Shown piece after piece: positions 1 through 11,511 of a DNA stretch of 64,000 bases; the stretch's first letter is position 1; each line of letters begins with the position of its first letter. A program made the translations under genes and the position numbers. The notes beneath the pieces were generated by a model. The model worked only from the letters and a program-made list of their open reading frames with translations, did not search any database and had not been told where the DNA came from. The DNA is from Andrena cerasifolii (lineage: Eukaryota > Arthropoda > Insecta > Hymenoptera > Andrenidae): assembly GCF_050908995.1 (NCBI RefSeq), contig NC_135119.1:19869001-19933000 (forward strand). Direction: 5' to 3'.

Positions 1-2592
1 AGGGGAGTCCGTTATAAATGCGGTCTTAGAGTGTGGTTCCATAGTGGGTCCCCACATCGACACTAAAAACGTCTCCATAAGCGTGAAAACAGACTCTGTC
101 TGTGCTAATTGCGAGGCTGAAATCTTTCGTAAGCACGCCACTAACGAGTACGTGTTGTTAGTGGGGCAGTTGTACATTTCCCCAACTTTTTTAGCTTTCG
201 CGTAGTACGATGAATAGGAGCGAAAGCCCCATTCATAGATGGCGAGTCCACTTTGCAGGATGTAACGATTGAATAAATCTGGAATGATTAATCATTTTGA
301 TATAAGTTCACCTGTTTAGGACAATACACTGAAGAACTAAATTTGTAGTCCCTGTGCATGAGTTTGTAGCTTCAATAACATATAATGTAAAAACGTTGTT
401 AATTTCAAAAGACAGTGCTTTAGAAATCGTAAATCCTGACATCCCAGAAGCCCATCTCAGCTTTTGATATTTTCAATAAACTTTCGCACTACTCAAATGA
501 AAATAAAAACCTCGAAAACAGCAAATATAGTCTCTTATGCCACGAACAATTTGGAACCTGTGTTTCAGAAGGGCAGACATATAAAAAATTTCACTCTCTA
601 CTCTTAATTTACTGAAGCTAATAAAATAACGAGCTACATAATTTCAATTCTCTCACAAGTATGGCAAATTTCGTTAAAATTGCTGTCAAATACACACTTC
701 ACGAATACTGCTCGTTAACGAACGAGTGCAATAATTAACAAGGTTGTAAAACGAATCAATTATTTATAGGATACCCCACTGTAGATTGTGTTCTTCAGTA
801 TGTATCAATAGATCCCGGACTTCGAAATTAATAATATATTCTGAATAAATTATTTAGTCCGGATACTTCTGATACATACTGTAGAAAGGAACGAAAAAGC
901 TGTACATACGTTTGGATTGTTCCGAAAGTGCGTGCAGGTGAGTGGAGACGCTACCTGCGCTTTGACCAAATAACGTTACGTCGTTTGGATTGCCGCCAAA
1001 CGCGCGGATGTTCCGTTTCACCCATTTTAGAACTAATACTTGGTCTTTTAATCCGAAATTTCCAGACGCAGCCATGGTGCCGGTACTGAGGAACCCGAAA
1101 ATTCCTAACCGATAGTTACACGTAACAAGTACGATATCCTTGTCGAGCAAGTAGTCTGGGCCATAATCGGTTCGATTTCCATTTCCAGTTCGGAATGCAC
1201 CGCCATGTATGAACACCATGACAGGCAACAAGGCGTTTCTCTTCCGCTTGTAAAGGAACAGAACGTTGTTTCATCCAGGAATTATTTTAATTATGGGACA
1301 GTGGTGCGATTTAGTTTGATATTATCTGAAGTAATACTAAATGACTACTAGCATTCTACACGAAAATGAATCTCAGCTATTGGTTAGCTCATGAATATTA
1401 ACAAATATTGCACATATACTGTTTTTAATCGATTGTGTAAATGAAAAGAGTGGCAACTTGAAACGAAACAGTGCACATTAACACGGTTTATGTTTATTTA
1501 ATGTTAGTACTGTTGTTGTAAATAATAATTCGTATGATTCAGATTAACAAATTCCAAGTTGTGAAAAGAATGGGTCGTAGTAAATCATAGTTTTTACCTT
1601 TGGAGTGTATGTGTTTAGGAACAAGCAATCTTCACTCCCTGTTACGTTATTTCCAGAAAGTTGCGTGCACTGTTCACCTTCCGTTTGCGCGTCTAGTATT
1701 CCACCCCATGGTCGTTTTGGTACTGGATTTCTAAACCTTGGACCAAACAGTGCACAGATTCACAATTTTTTCTACCACTTCTGCCATTATTAAAAATTAA
1801 AAAAGAAATCTCAATGGTGTCAATGTGTACAATATAAAGAGTAGGTCAAACTATAATATATGTTATAGCACTGTACACAAGATAAACTTCCTGAAGGATA
1901 TACCTTCTCACAATCAGCTGAAAATAAGAAGTGACCAAAAAATGAAGCCTTTTTTAGCCTCTTTTTGGTCCAACGATTTTGGTACTGAATTTTGTGCCAA
2001 ATGATACCAAATAATGGGACATCATCACAACAAATTTTCAAGTTGGGGTGACAATTAGTTTCTGAGATCTTCACCTTTTCGGTTTTGTATGACCCCCTAT
2101 TATAATATTCGAGTAACTTGCGACCCGCCGCCATAAAAGTTAAAGAAAACACATTAAAAACAGGTATCTCAGATTATAATTCTAACTTAATAATATAAAC
2201 AAAAAAAAAAAATCGTGGCGGCCTCCCAGAAAACATTTCGCGACCCACGGGTTCGGAATCCCTGGTATAAAAAAATGTGTAATATTACATGACTACTGAA
2301 GCTTAAACCTCTGCGAAATTACTCTGTGAATTCTGAATAGCTAGCAACATTTGCTTTTAATACAGGCCTACTCAGAATGAAACAAAGAATAAGAGATGCG
2401 TTGAATTCGAAACCTGAATCTTCCAATCGGTGGTTCTGCATAAGGTACCCCGAGGAAGGCAAAAATCTCTCTCCCTTTCCATGTTTTCAAAACGGTGCCC
2501 CTCACAGATCCCTCACGAGTGTGTATCACTGGTTTAGCTAGAATGCACGAAATATCTGTGGCCAGTAATGCGAACAGAAAAACAGCGGCCAT
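1..2592 (-). CDS. Carboxylesterase A (secreted CCE, partial: 3' end outside window)
   Basis: Secreted alpha/beta-hydrolase of the carboxyl/cholinesterase family, cut by the window start. Coding exons read on the minus strand: 2592-2414, 1736-1598, 1246-910 and 278-<1, all with GT-AG borders and closing phases. The ATG at 2592 starts a hydrophobic signal peptide (MAAVFLFALLATDISC). An upstream in-frame stretch has only TTG and then a stop, so this ATG is preferred. Visible family marks are GVPYAEPP, EDCLFLN, the oxyanion motif HGGAF and the nucleophile elbow GQSAG, with Ser about residue 202. The acid and histidine lie beyond the edge. Exon 3 differs from that of B at only a few residues, so A and B are very recent duplicates. 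Introns (279-909, 1247-1597, 1737-2413) show no other gene; intron 1 holds a hAT-like end near 2220-2265. GQSAG is common in juvenile hormone esterases but is not diagnostic, so the substrate is unknown. Confidence 0.9.
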
Positions 2593-4356
2593 AGCTGACG
2601 AAGCTACTGATGACAATACTGACTTTAACAACTGGCTGTGTAATTTTTTAAAGAGACAGATAACACGGCGCTAGCGTCAAAGTTCTACATCAATGCCTTT
2701 TATCCGTTCTTTTAAAGTTAATTATCTACCTACTTTCGTTCTAGAAAAATGTACCACAACTGGTCAGACATTGTGACATTGCGCCATTTTATAAAAACCT
2801 AGTGGTACGAACTATGACCGACCAAATTATGTTAAAATTGTTTAATTGTTCTGGAACACTATGGTTGCGATAGATACTGGTCGAAGGTCGTGGACATGCG
2901 GCTAAAATGGTTCAAATTCTTAGGCATCATAGTAGGAGCTCTAAAATATTAAAGCAGTTATTTTCTTACTATAATCAACTATGAATCAGTTTCTCAAAAA
3001 TTGACTTATGAAGAATATTCCTGTGTGCTGTTCCATTATGATCCATCATAAGCTTTTCGATACGCCAAAGTACTATTCTTTTTATTCTGAGTATTGTTCC
3101 CAAAAATCTAAATACGATATAAACATAATACACTAAAAATTCGGAAAATAAAATTTTGTACTGTTTAAGAAGTTCCAGCATTCTATGTTGCAAACTTTTT
3201 CGTAAGTGCATCAGCGCACTTGCAAAATTTTCGTATTGCAGTTTTCTTTAAATAGAACCATATGACTTTTACTACGTAAATAGATTCCTCTATTTTTATT
3301 AAACAGTTTAATATGTTAGCCTATGGTTGGTTTTAAACTTCAGTTCGAGCAACGTTGCTAGAACCAGTTTATGTAGTCGTGCCATAGATAATGTTTTATC
3401 TACAGCAGTAAATGCATTAATTGTGACAATAAACGGACGCGATGAGATTAGAAAATGGTTTCAAATACATAAACTGCCACAACATACCTATGCTAGACTA
3501 AAACGTTGCGTTTTGTACTCTTTTGTATCCAGTTATTGTGGACAACATGAAAGTTTTCCCGTCCTGTCTACGTACCCGACGTTCTACAAAAGTGAGAATA
3601 GACTTTACTTCTACGCTACCTTTGGAGTTGTCGTAGTTGATACTCCGACAATTGGATTCTGAATCCCTTCTGCGCGCAGCAGCCGTGTCGCGACAGTGAA
3701 TCAAAGTTTGCTAGTCCGACTGTTGCTTAAAGAGAACGGCGAAACGGTATGAACTCTAGAAGATGATGGCGATGAAAGGTGTAGATCAGAATTACGTTTC
3801 TGTTGAATTGGGGACAACAGTTGCGGGGTAAGTTGCTTTCAAAGAAATGAAGATTAGGACGAGAAAGTTCCTTGACTAATACACGAATTTCTTCGAGACG
3901 AACAGTTAATACGACGTACATAATGAGATTTCATGGGTGCATCCAGATTGTAGTACGTATGTATGGATTGTACGATGTTTGAGACTATAGTGCGTCAAGA
4001 AGGGTGGAGAGTTTTTGCTCTAATTTTAATAGAGTTGATAACAACATGGAGACAAAAGTCTGATATTGTGGAGTAGTTGGCGGTAGTTGTGTGCAACTTA
4101 TATAATCTATATCAGGCTGCCCCATTTGTACAATTTACGGGTACCAGGTAACACTTTAGCAAATAAAAATAGTAATGAAGTATAGATACCATGGAAGTAT
4201 ATCTACATACTCTATGTGCACCGAGTTCACTTGATTCTCGCGAACCAACCACACTTACGCTGTGTGAGTTGATTCGGCAAGAATCAAGTGACCTCGATGT
4301 ACCATATACCTGCTACATATTTATATACATTACATATGTATAGGAATATATACGTG
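2593..4356. other. Intergenic spacer between divergent genes A and F1
   Basis: Spacer between the start of esterase A and the F1 promoter block. 2593 to about 3425 is clearly homologous to 11512-12297 upstream of esterase B, so the duplicated unit includes the esterase 5' flank. A GATAAAAG motif (minus strand, about 2698-2705), shared with B, is a possible TATA element. From 3425 to 4220 I see no coding signal; short open frames there lack recognisable domains. A strong hairpin lies at 4221-4315. Confidence 0.7.
4221..4315. repeat. Imperfect ~36-bp-arm inverted repeat (hairpin)
   Basis: The left arm contains GTTCACTTGATTCTCGCGAA. The right arm contains its near reverse complement, around AAGAATCAAGTGACCTCGAT. 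The loop has further self-pairing (CACA/TGTG). The arms end about 45 bp upstream of the conserved F1 promoter block. No counterpart is seen upstream of F2 or F3. It could be a short foldback element or a structured transcript; no target-site duplication is clear. Confidence 0.6.
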
Positions 4357-4475
4357 CTCGAACGTGATTGGCCGAATCATCGATGCGGAACGCGCAGTCA
4401 ACCATGACCAGGGGTATATATACCCCCGATTTTTCAGGAGCTAGTCATTCCTGTCCTTGAATCAAGGGTGACAAC
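4357..4475 (+). promoter_or_regulatory. Conserved F-box promoter and leader (copy 1)
   Basis: A block almost identical in front of all three F-box genes while the flanks differ. It contains an inverted CCAAT box (GATTGG, about 4366), the 16-bp perfect palindrome GGGGTATATATACCCC (4411-4426) serving as TATA box, and an initiator-like AGTCATT about 30 bp further on. The short leader contains the palindrome CCTTGAATCAAGG (4455-4467) and ends in a good start context, CAACATGG. It reads as a sharp, TATA-driven promoter with a leader of about 30 nt. Confidence 0.7.
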
Positions 4476-4958
4476 ATGGAGTTCTTCAGATCTTTCCTTC
4501 GCGTTATTGGATTACTGGAGCCTACCAAGGTGGATGTCATTTCTGAACTTCCACTAGAGGTATCCCAGTTAATTCTACGCAAGTTGGATCCTGAGTCTTT
4601 GTTGTGTGCAGCGCAAGTGTCACGAAAGTGGCTGGATGTTTGCAGATCTGACCAGTGTCTGAGGCGATCTGCAAGAAGCTACAATGGGGACATCGAGAGG
4701 CAGAAGAGAGAAGAGTTCCTGGGAGCAGACTCTCCAAAAGAGGCCAGGACTACGGAGCCACAGAGGGTGCGTGAGGTGAGCAGGGTGCGTGAGGTAAGAA
4801 GGATTCGTAGACCTAGGGTGCTACCAAGGAACGCAGCACCTGTTAAGTTCGAAGCAGCGGTGGTTTTTGGGCGAGCTCAACCCCCTCGAAACCTGCTACA
4901 ACGGAGTGGGGTAAGATCATCTGTAGGTGTCAGAAGTACTAGATGTATTAGGGTGTAA
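4476..4958 (+). CDS. Small intronless F-box protein F1 (160 aa)
   Basis: An F-box lies at residues ~22-66: an ISELPLEVSQLILRKLDP-type helix, then SLLCAAQVSRKWLDVC. In this family the F-box binds Skp1 and docks a substrate receptor in an SCF ubiquitin ligase. After the F-box comes a short, very basic tail with RVREV repeats (~residues 92-108), ending in RCIRV. No WD, LRR or Kelch receptor domain is present, so the tail itself would have to bind any target. The gene is intronless, ATG is in strong context (CAACATGG), stop TAA at 4956, AATAAA at 4962. It is divergent from esterase A and convergent with B. F1 and F2 differ at few positions. I know no named orthologue; function beyond F-box is unassigned. 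Confidence 0.87.
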   Translation: MEFFRSFLRVIGLLEPTKVDVISELPLEVSQLILRKLDPESLLCAAQVSRKWLDVCRSDQCLRRSARSYNGDIERQKREEFLGADSPKEARTTEPQRVREVSRVREVRRIRRPRVLPRNAAPVKFEAAVVFGRAQPPRNLLQRSGVRSSVGVRSTRCIRV

Positions 4959-4961
4959 TTT

Positions 4962-4967
4962 AATAAA
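4962..4967 (+). terminator. Poly(A) signal of F1
   Basis: AATAAA four bases after the TAA stop, at the same place as in F3. It predicts an extremely short 3' UTR. Confidence 0.6.
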
Positions 4968-5199
4968 TTTTTGTATGACCAACTTGCTACTGCAGGTTTT
5001 ATAGCTCCTATTAATTTTATCTAGATGATAAGTATTATTATAAAAGTTCTTTTGTTAAGCAAACTATGTTGTCTTGTAAAGGATGTAAGTGTAGGTGTGA
5101 TCCACTTGAGTCTTAAGGAAGCTAGAAAATAATTACGTAATTTAGATAATAATAACTGTAGTATCTCAGACAGATCAGAGAAGTCCTCCTGGGTGGAGG

Positions 5200-5395
5200 A
5201 CCATCTGAGAAAACGAGAATTGTGATACCAAGGATGCACCACGCGCTATTATAAAGGTACCCGTTGTTTTCTGCGAGAATGAAACCCCAACCGAAATTTT
5301 CGCAATGGACTGAGGTAAGATCTTCTTTAAGTGTAAGGAGTAGATGTAAGGAGCGTTAGGATATATTGGAATAAATTCTATATTGACTAGCTTGT
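5200..5395 (+). pseudogene. Degenerate fragment of a fourth F-box gene (3' half only)
   Basis: This stretch aligns base by base, with substitutions and small indels, to the last ~170 bp of F1/F3. Landmarks are a GATACCAAGGATGCACC segment matching the GTGCTACCAGG... region, AACCCCAACCGAAA matching the AACCCCCTCGAAA region, then GAGGTAAGATCTTCTT and a final GGAATAAA. The F-box-coding half and the promoter are absent and the frame is broken. It shows that the array once held more F-box copies. Confidence 0.65.
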
Positions 5396-5871
5396 CTTAT
5401 GCAAGTGCTTCGACATAATTTTCCAATGCTATACTGTTTTAAAATAATAATTGCGTTGGTATTGGGAGCAGAAAATAGAGAATACATATTATGAACAATT
5501 CATTTATGTTTGTGTAACAGTATTTATTCAGAATTATCTTACAACTTCAAAGCTTTTTTGAAGTCGTTCTGAATTAACCTGTGATACTAGTAATATAGTT
5601 TATTGTTTATTCGTGTTTACTAATACAGATTGATAGTATATCTTACGCAGTGTGTCGGGCGTATTTGGATAAACTATAATATTTCGTAGGTAGTTGATGA
5701 TACAAAATTACAAAAAGGTGCAAGTGGATATTTAAATAATCAAACATTACTTTTTTAAATAAACACATCCTATTCAGAGATTACCTGTTTATTATATCTC
5801 GCAAGTAAGGGCATCGACAGATAAATCAACGTAGACATAACAATTTAATGTCGATCAAAATGTTCGAAGCA
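5396..5871. other. Convergent spacer between F-box remnant and esterase B
   Basis: AT-rich 3' flank between the end of the F-box remnant and the stop codon of esterase B. No coding signal; it should contain the 3' UTR of B on the minus strand. Confidence 0.5.
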
Positions 5872-8800
5872 CTAACTGCCATTGTATAGCTGATAAACGA
5901 ACGTCATTCTTCTCTTGAAAAACGACGTTTGTACAGTCGTTACGGGCTCGGTAATATTTCCAATCTCGAGATAAGTTTTATTTTTTGCGAACGGTTGCCA
6001 CAGAGACAGCTCACCCAGATCATTTGATCGAGGAACGCTGTAAATTATATAAATTAATTCCATTTTATATATTCGAAAGAATACATTTGTTGCGGAATTG
6101 AAGAATTAAATTTCGGATAGGTATTCAAAGATGTATAAGAAGTTTAAAAGTATTGAAATTATTTTCTGATAATCGAGAGTGTTATCGTTAAAAGCGTTTT
6201 ATTATTGGTGAATTCAATATTCGTACCCTTTAATGGCGAAAGTCGTCCATAAATCCACCATGACGTTACTTATTTTGCGATCAGATGTAGATTGTTGCAC
6301 GTTGAAAGGCAATTGCAAACTTGCAGCGGTTTCGGGGAATAGATAGATTAAGTCATCACCGTGCATAATACCCACGTCTTTATTATTCCTTGTCGCTTGT
6401 GACGTCCGACTCAATGATCCACGATAGTTGAACAAGTAGGTATAGAACGGCTGTTTACTTCTCTCCGCCAAACCGTGTACGTACTGCACGGAAGGGTAGA
6501 AGAAGATAAGGTCTGTAACGAGATTTGTATATCCTCGTATAACCTGCAGGAATAAAGAGCATACACTCATTTTAGATGGAGCTGTTAGTGTTATCGTTGT
6601 GAATGATTTACATGAATTAAGACTATGAGCGCAATAGTGGCGTAAACCCAAAACGTTTGTTTTGAGCTTTCGGCTAATGAAGTTATTAAGGTTCTAAAGT
6701 TGCTGCTTTATTTTGTATTTTTACAAGTATATCCTAGCTATTGTTTTTAACATTTGTGTGCATAATGGGGTAATGATTTACTTCATCTGAAATGCTTCCA
6801 GTGCCTTTTACTACATTAGAAAAATCGTGCAGTATAAAGAAACACTAGCGGTTTTTATACAATAACAGAGATGTCAAGGCTATTTGTTTTTTTAGCGAAC
6901 ACCACACTTTTTCATCGTTTCTGTGATAACTGGTATTTACAGAATTTCAGAGGAAAGAATACCCAATTGTGTTACTCTATAATTCAGTTACCTTGTCTTT
7001 ATCATTTGGCATTTCCGTCCCCCAGTAAAAGTTCTTGATTTCTATTGCCAATTCAGTCACGTTTCTCCCTTTGAATAAACCAGTATATTCCAAGTATTGT
7101 GTTAATATAAATTCAGTAGATGATGCGGCTATATTGTACAATATTTGATTAGTGTAAAGAACTGAAAAAATGCATAAAAATGAAAATATTAAAAAAAATA
7201 ATGTGCGAACATTTACTTTTCTGTTTTCTAAGCAAAACTTCGAACAGTAAAATTAATAACTAAAGGATTAAGTACATTGCATTCTTCTCACAATACTCTT
7301 TGATTTCACATACACAAATCACACACAGTTGGCACACGCTTCAGCCATAAAAAATCTCCAGATGTATCTGTCACACACTACTGACGGATTCGACAGTCTA
7401 GTATAAATATTATTTTCCCATCCATACCACTGAATCTTTCAAGAAATCCTCCCATTTTTATGCTAGGAACACTTCGAGTGGCGTCGAATTTGTTTTCACG
7501 CCGAGGTATTCGCGTCCTGTGGTAATATTGTCATCAAAGGAAGGGAAAAATTATCCAAGACTCCCCGAATGTTTACATTAAATACTTTCAAATCATACTT
7601 CGTCAATTTTCAACCCTTACCTTCTGACCCCACAAACCCATCATCCCGACAATTTCCAGTTATGAACGAGCTGTTCTTCAGTTTATTCTGCTGTAGAAGA
7701 TTTATAGGAGAGTCCGTTATAAATGCTGTCTTAGAGTATGGTTCAATAGTGGGTCCCCACAACGACTGTAAAAATTGCTCTATAACCGTAAAAACTGATT
7801 CTGTCCGTGCTAATTGCGAGGCTGGAAGCTTTCGTAAGCACGCGACTAGCGAGTACGAGTTGTAAGTCGTGCAGTTGTACATTTCCCCAACTTTTTTAGC
7901 TTTTTCGTAGTACGATGAATTGGAATGGAAGCCCCATTCATAGGTGGCGAGTCCACTCTGCAGGATGTAACGATTGAATAAATCTGGAATGATTAATCAT
8001 TTTGATATAAGTTCACCTGTTTCGGGCAAAACACTTTTGGACTAATTTTGTATTCTCTGCCCCTGTGCATGAGTTTGTAAGTTCTATTAGATATTATGCA
8101 AAAACGCTGTTAGTTACCAAAGACAGTGCTTCAGAAATCATAAATTCTGAAATCCCAGAAGCCCCTCTCAGCTTTTGATATTTTCAATAAACTTTCGCAC
8201 TACTCAAATGACAATGAAAACCACGAAAACAGCAAATATAGTCTTTTAGGCCGCGAACAATTTGGAAACTGTGTTTCAGAAGGGCGGACATATAAAAAAT
8301 TTCACTCTCTACTCTTAATTTACTGAAGGTAACAAAATAACGAGCTACATAATTTTAATTCTCTCACATATATGGCAAATTTCGTTAAAACTGCTGTCAT
8401 ATACATACTTCGCGAATACTCCTCGTTACTGAAGAATAATATCTTCCAATTAAGCCCGTGGTACGTAATAGCTTTTTCAGACACGTATTTTCTCATTACT
8501 GGTTAAACTGATTCTCAAAAAAATATTTGATTTTTTCTAATTTATCATAATGTACAGTGCGGTATCCTCCAACGAACAGTTTTTCTCATTAAATAAAAAT
8601 ACTTACAACGAACGCGGAGAAATACAACCGGCCATGCACGTGTGTGCAATGTATAAAATTTAAATATAATAAATTAAATTTGTAATACGTATATTTGCAC
8701 GTTCTTATTTTACATATTTCGTATTACGAATGTACATAATATGCACTATTCTTAAGTACGTATACATATATGACTGTATATGCATCCTATAACGAACGAG

Positions 8801-11511
8801 TGCAATAATTAACAAGGTTGTAAAACGAATCAATTATTTATAGGATACCCCACTGTAGATTGTGTTCTACAGTATGTATCAATAAATCCCAGACTTCGAA
8901 TTTAATAATATATTCTGAATAAATTATTTAGTCCGGATACTTCTGATACATACTATAGAAAGGAACGAAAAAGCTGTACATACGTTTGGATAGTTCCGAA
9001 AGTGCGTGCAGGTGAGTGCAGACGCTACCTGCGCTTTGACCAAATAACGTTACGTCGTTTGGATTGCCGCCAAACGCGCGGATGTTCCGTTTCACCCATT
9101 TTAGAACTAATACTTGGTCTTTTAATCCGAAATTTCCAGACGCAGCCATGGTGCCGGTACTGAGGAACCCGAAAATTCCTAACCGATAGTTGCACGTAAC
9201 AAGTACGATATCCTTGTCGAGCAAGTAGTTTGGACCATAATCGGTTCTATTTCCATTTCCATTTTGGAATGCACCGCCATGTATGAATACCATAACAGGC
9301 AACAAGGCGTTTCTCTTCCGCTTGTAAAGGAACAGAACGTTGTTTCATCCAGGAATTATTTTAATTATGGGAAGATTTAATTAGTGGTGCGATTTGCGAA
9401 TAATAAACGATTGCTTGCGATAAGATTGAAGATAAGTAAGAATTACGAGATTCTTAAGTGTGAGCATACATAGATAGAGTGGTAAGATAAGATTGTAATG
9501 TTCAAATTGAATTTAAAATGTTTGTTCTATGAACCTAAGGTTTTAAAGTTAATATATGTAAGGTGTATGCTAAAACAAAGTAAAATATTTATTGGAAAGA
9601 TTTGTAGCTCACCATCTTGGCCTAAATAAGTTGCATACGAATCATAAAATCAATCAAATGAATTCGAGAGCAGTGCAATAAATATTTTCAGTACTGTAGA
9701 TTGTATAAAGTACAAGGAAATGTAAGACATCAATAGGAAATGAATGTAAATCTCGTTTATAATAATTATACATGGAATTTTCATGCATTAAAATTCTTCA
9801 AAGCATTCTGCACTACAATGAATCTCAGCTATTGTTTAGGTCATGAATATTAACAAATATTGCACATATACTCTTTTTAATCGATTGTGTAAATGAAAAG
9901 AGTGGCAACTTGAAACGAAACTGTGCACATTAAAACGGTTTATGTTTATTTAATGTTAGTACTGTTGTTGTAAATAATAATTCGTATGATGCAGATTAAG
10001 AAATACCAAGTTGTGACAAGAATGGGTTGTAGTAAATCATAGTTTTTACCGTTGGAGTGTATGTGTTTAGGAACAAGCAGTCTTCACTCCCTGTTACATT
10101 ATCTCCAGAAAGTTGCGTGCACTCTTCACCTTCCGTTTGCGCGTCTAGTATTCCACCCCATGGTCGTTTTGGTACTGGATTTCTAAACCTTGGACCAAAC
10201 AGTGCATAGATTCACAATTTTTTCTATCACTTCTGCCATTATTAAAAATTAAAAAAGAAATCTCAATGGTGTCAATGTGTACAATATAAAGAGTAGGTCA
10301 AACCATAATATATGTTATATCACCTTATATAAGATAAACTTCCTGCCGCAAGAAATTATAAACAAAAAGTCTTTGGAGTTTCGTCCAAAGTCAATGTTTC
10401 TTTAAACATAAATTGCGATAACTTGAGTAAATATTAAGGGATCGTTATGAGACTTGAAATATAAAACTCAGGAAACTCTAGCGAAGTCGTAAAATGTATG
10501 CAAAAAAACCCTTATGTTAAAAAATGTAATAATATTTAATTAAAAAGTAATACTGGATATAACCCATGTTTTTCAACGTTCGCCGTTAAAAAGTATCGAG
10601 GCAATTTTGAGGTACATATAACTTGCAGCGACAAAGTTTTTCCTTATTATACAAGGAAGATTTTCACACTGATTAATAAATAATTGTAGAAGATATGGCG
10701 ATATATATAAATCCCGCGCGGCAACAACAGTCAAGCGAGTGCTAAGATTGCTAAGCAGCGCAATACGCGGCTGTTGACAGTTGGTGGAGTTTTCTAAAGT
10801 TATGTTTTAAGTCTCATAACGATCCGTTAATATTTACTCAAGTTATCGTAATTTATGTTTAAAGAAATAATGACTTTGGACGATGAAAAATTATTGCTTT
10901 ATAATTTATAGCTTGAATAGTAATGATTAGATAAACAAACTGTAAATAGAAAAAATGTGTGTTGTGACGAGTTTTACAACAGTATATTTTTTAAAATACA
11001 TTTTAACAACATATAATTTTCCAATCTTTTTTAGCGTTTGGACAATAATTTTTCCCATTTTCGAGAGTCAGTCCCCTTATTCCATCCGACATTTCCATTT
11101 TAATTTAATAGTATTAACAAAAAACTATAAAATCGTGACGTCCTCCCAGAAAATACTTCGCGACCCAGCGGTTCAGAATTCCTGGTATAAAAAATGTGTA
11201 ATATTACATGAGTACTGAAGGTAAAACGTCTGGGAAATTATTCTGTGGATTCTGAATTGCCAGCAACGCTTGATTTGACTACAGGCATAGTCAGAATGGA
11301 ACAAAGAATAAGAGATGCGTTGAATTCGAAACCTGAATGATCCAGTCGGTGGTTCTGCATAAGGTATCCCAAGGTATGCAAAAATTTCTCTCCCATTCCT
11401 TGATTCCAAAACGATGCCCCTGACAGATCCCACATCAGTTTGTAACACTGGGTCAGCTAGAATGCACGAAATATCTGTGGCCAGTAATGCGAACAGAAAA
11501 ACAGCGACCAT
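5872..11511 (-). CDS. Carboxylesterase B (secreted CCE, complete, 545 aa)
   Basis: Secreted carboxyl/cholinesterase-family hydrolase. Coding exons (minus): 11511-11333, 10188-10050, 9320-8984, 7983-7621, 7128-6992, 6543-6227, 6037-5872. All introns are GT-AG and the total is 1638 nt with closing phases. The ATG at 11511 opens a signal peptide (MVAVFLFALLATDISC); the upstream in-frame TTG extension ends in a stop. Motifs: GIPYAEPP, EDCLFLN, oxyanion HGGAF, nucleophile GQSAG (Ser202), acid in GNCRDDG (Asp333, where most relatives have Glu), histidine in MHGDD (His446). The triad is therefore complete, and length is normal for the family (~540-570). It lies between F1 (convergent) and F2 (divergent, 1.5 kb). 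Introns carry insertions absent from A, including a foldback element in intron 1. The closest names would be esterase E4/FE4-like or venom carboxylesterase-6-like; substrate unknown. Confidence 0.92.
8427..8788. other. ~360-bp insertion specific to esterase B intron 3
   Basis: The introns of A and B align up to A ~720 / B ~8426 and resume at A ~721 / B ~8789. Between them B has about 360 bp of AT-rich DNA that A lacks. The junctions can be read with a TA duplication, but no terminal inverted repeats are visible, so it could be an insertion in B or a deletion in A. Confidence 0.5.
10349..10915. mobile_element. Foldback/MITE-like element in esterase B intron 1
   Basis: Two arms of about 100 bp are inverted copies of each other. 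The left arm (~10349-10455) contains CGTCCAAAGTCAATGTTTCT and ATAACTTGAGTAAATATTAA; the right arm (~10800-10915) contains their near-perfect reverse complements. Ends read CAAG...CTTG. Element length is ~567 bp, with no open frame of note. The aligned intron of esterase A lacks it, so it inserted after, or was lost since, the A/B duplication. No clear target-site duplication. Confidence 0.7.

Noticed and set aside
4537..4737. 66-aa antisense frames opposite each F-box gene
   Set aside because: Present only because the F-box sequence is duplicated; they are antisense shadows of the real gene.
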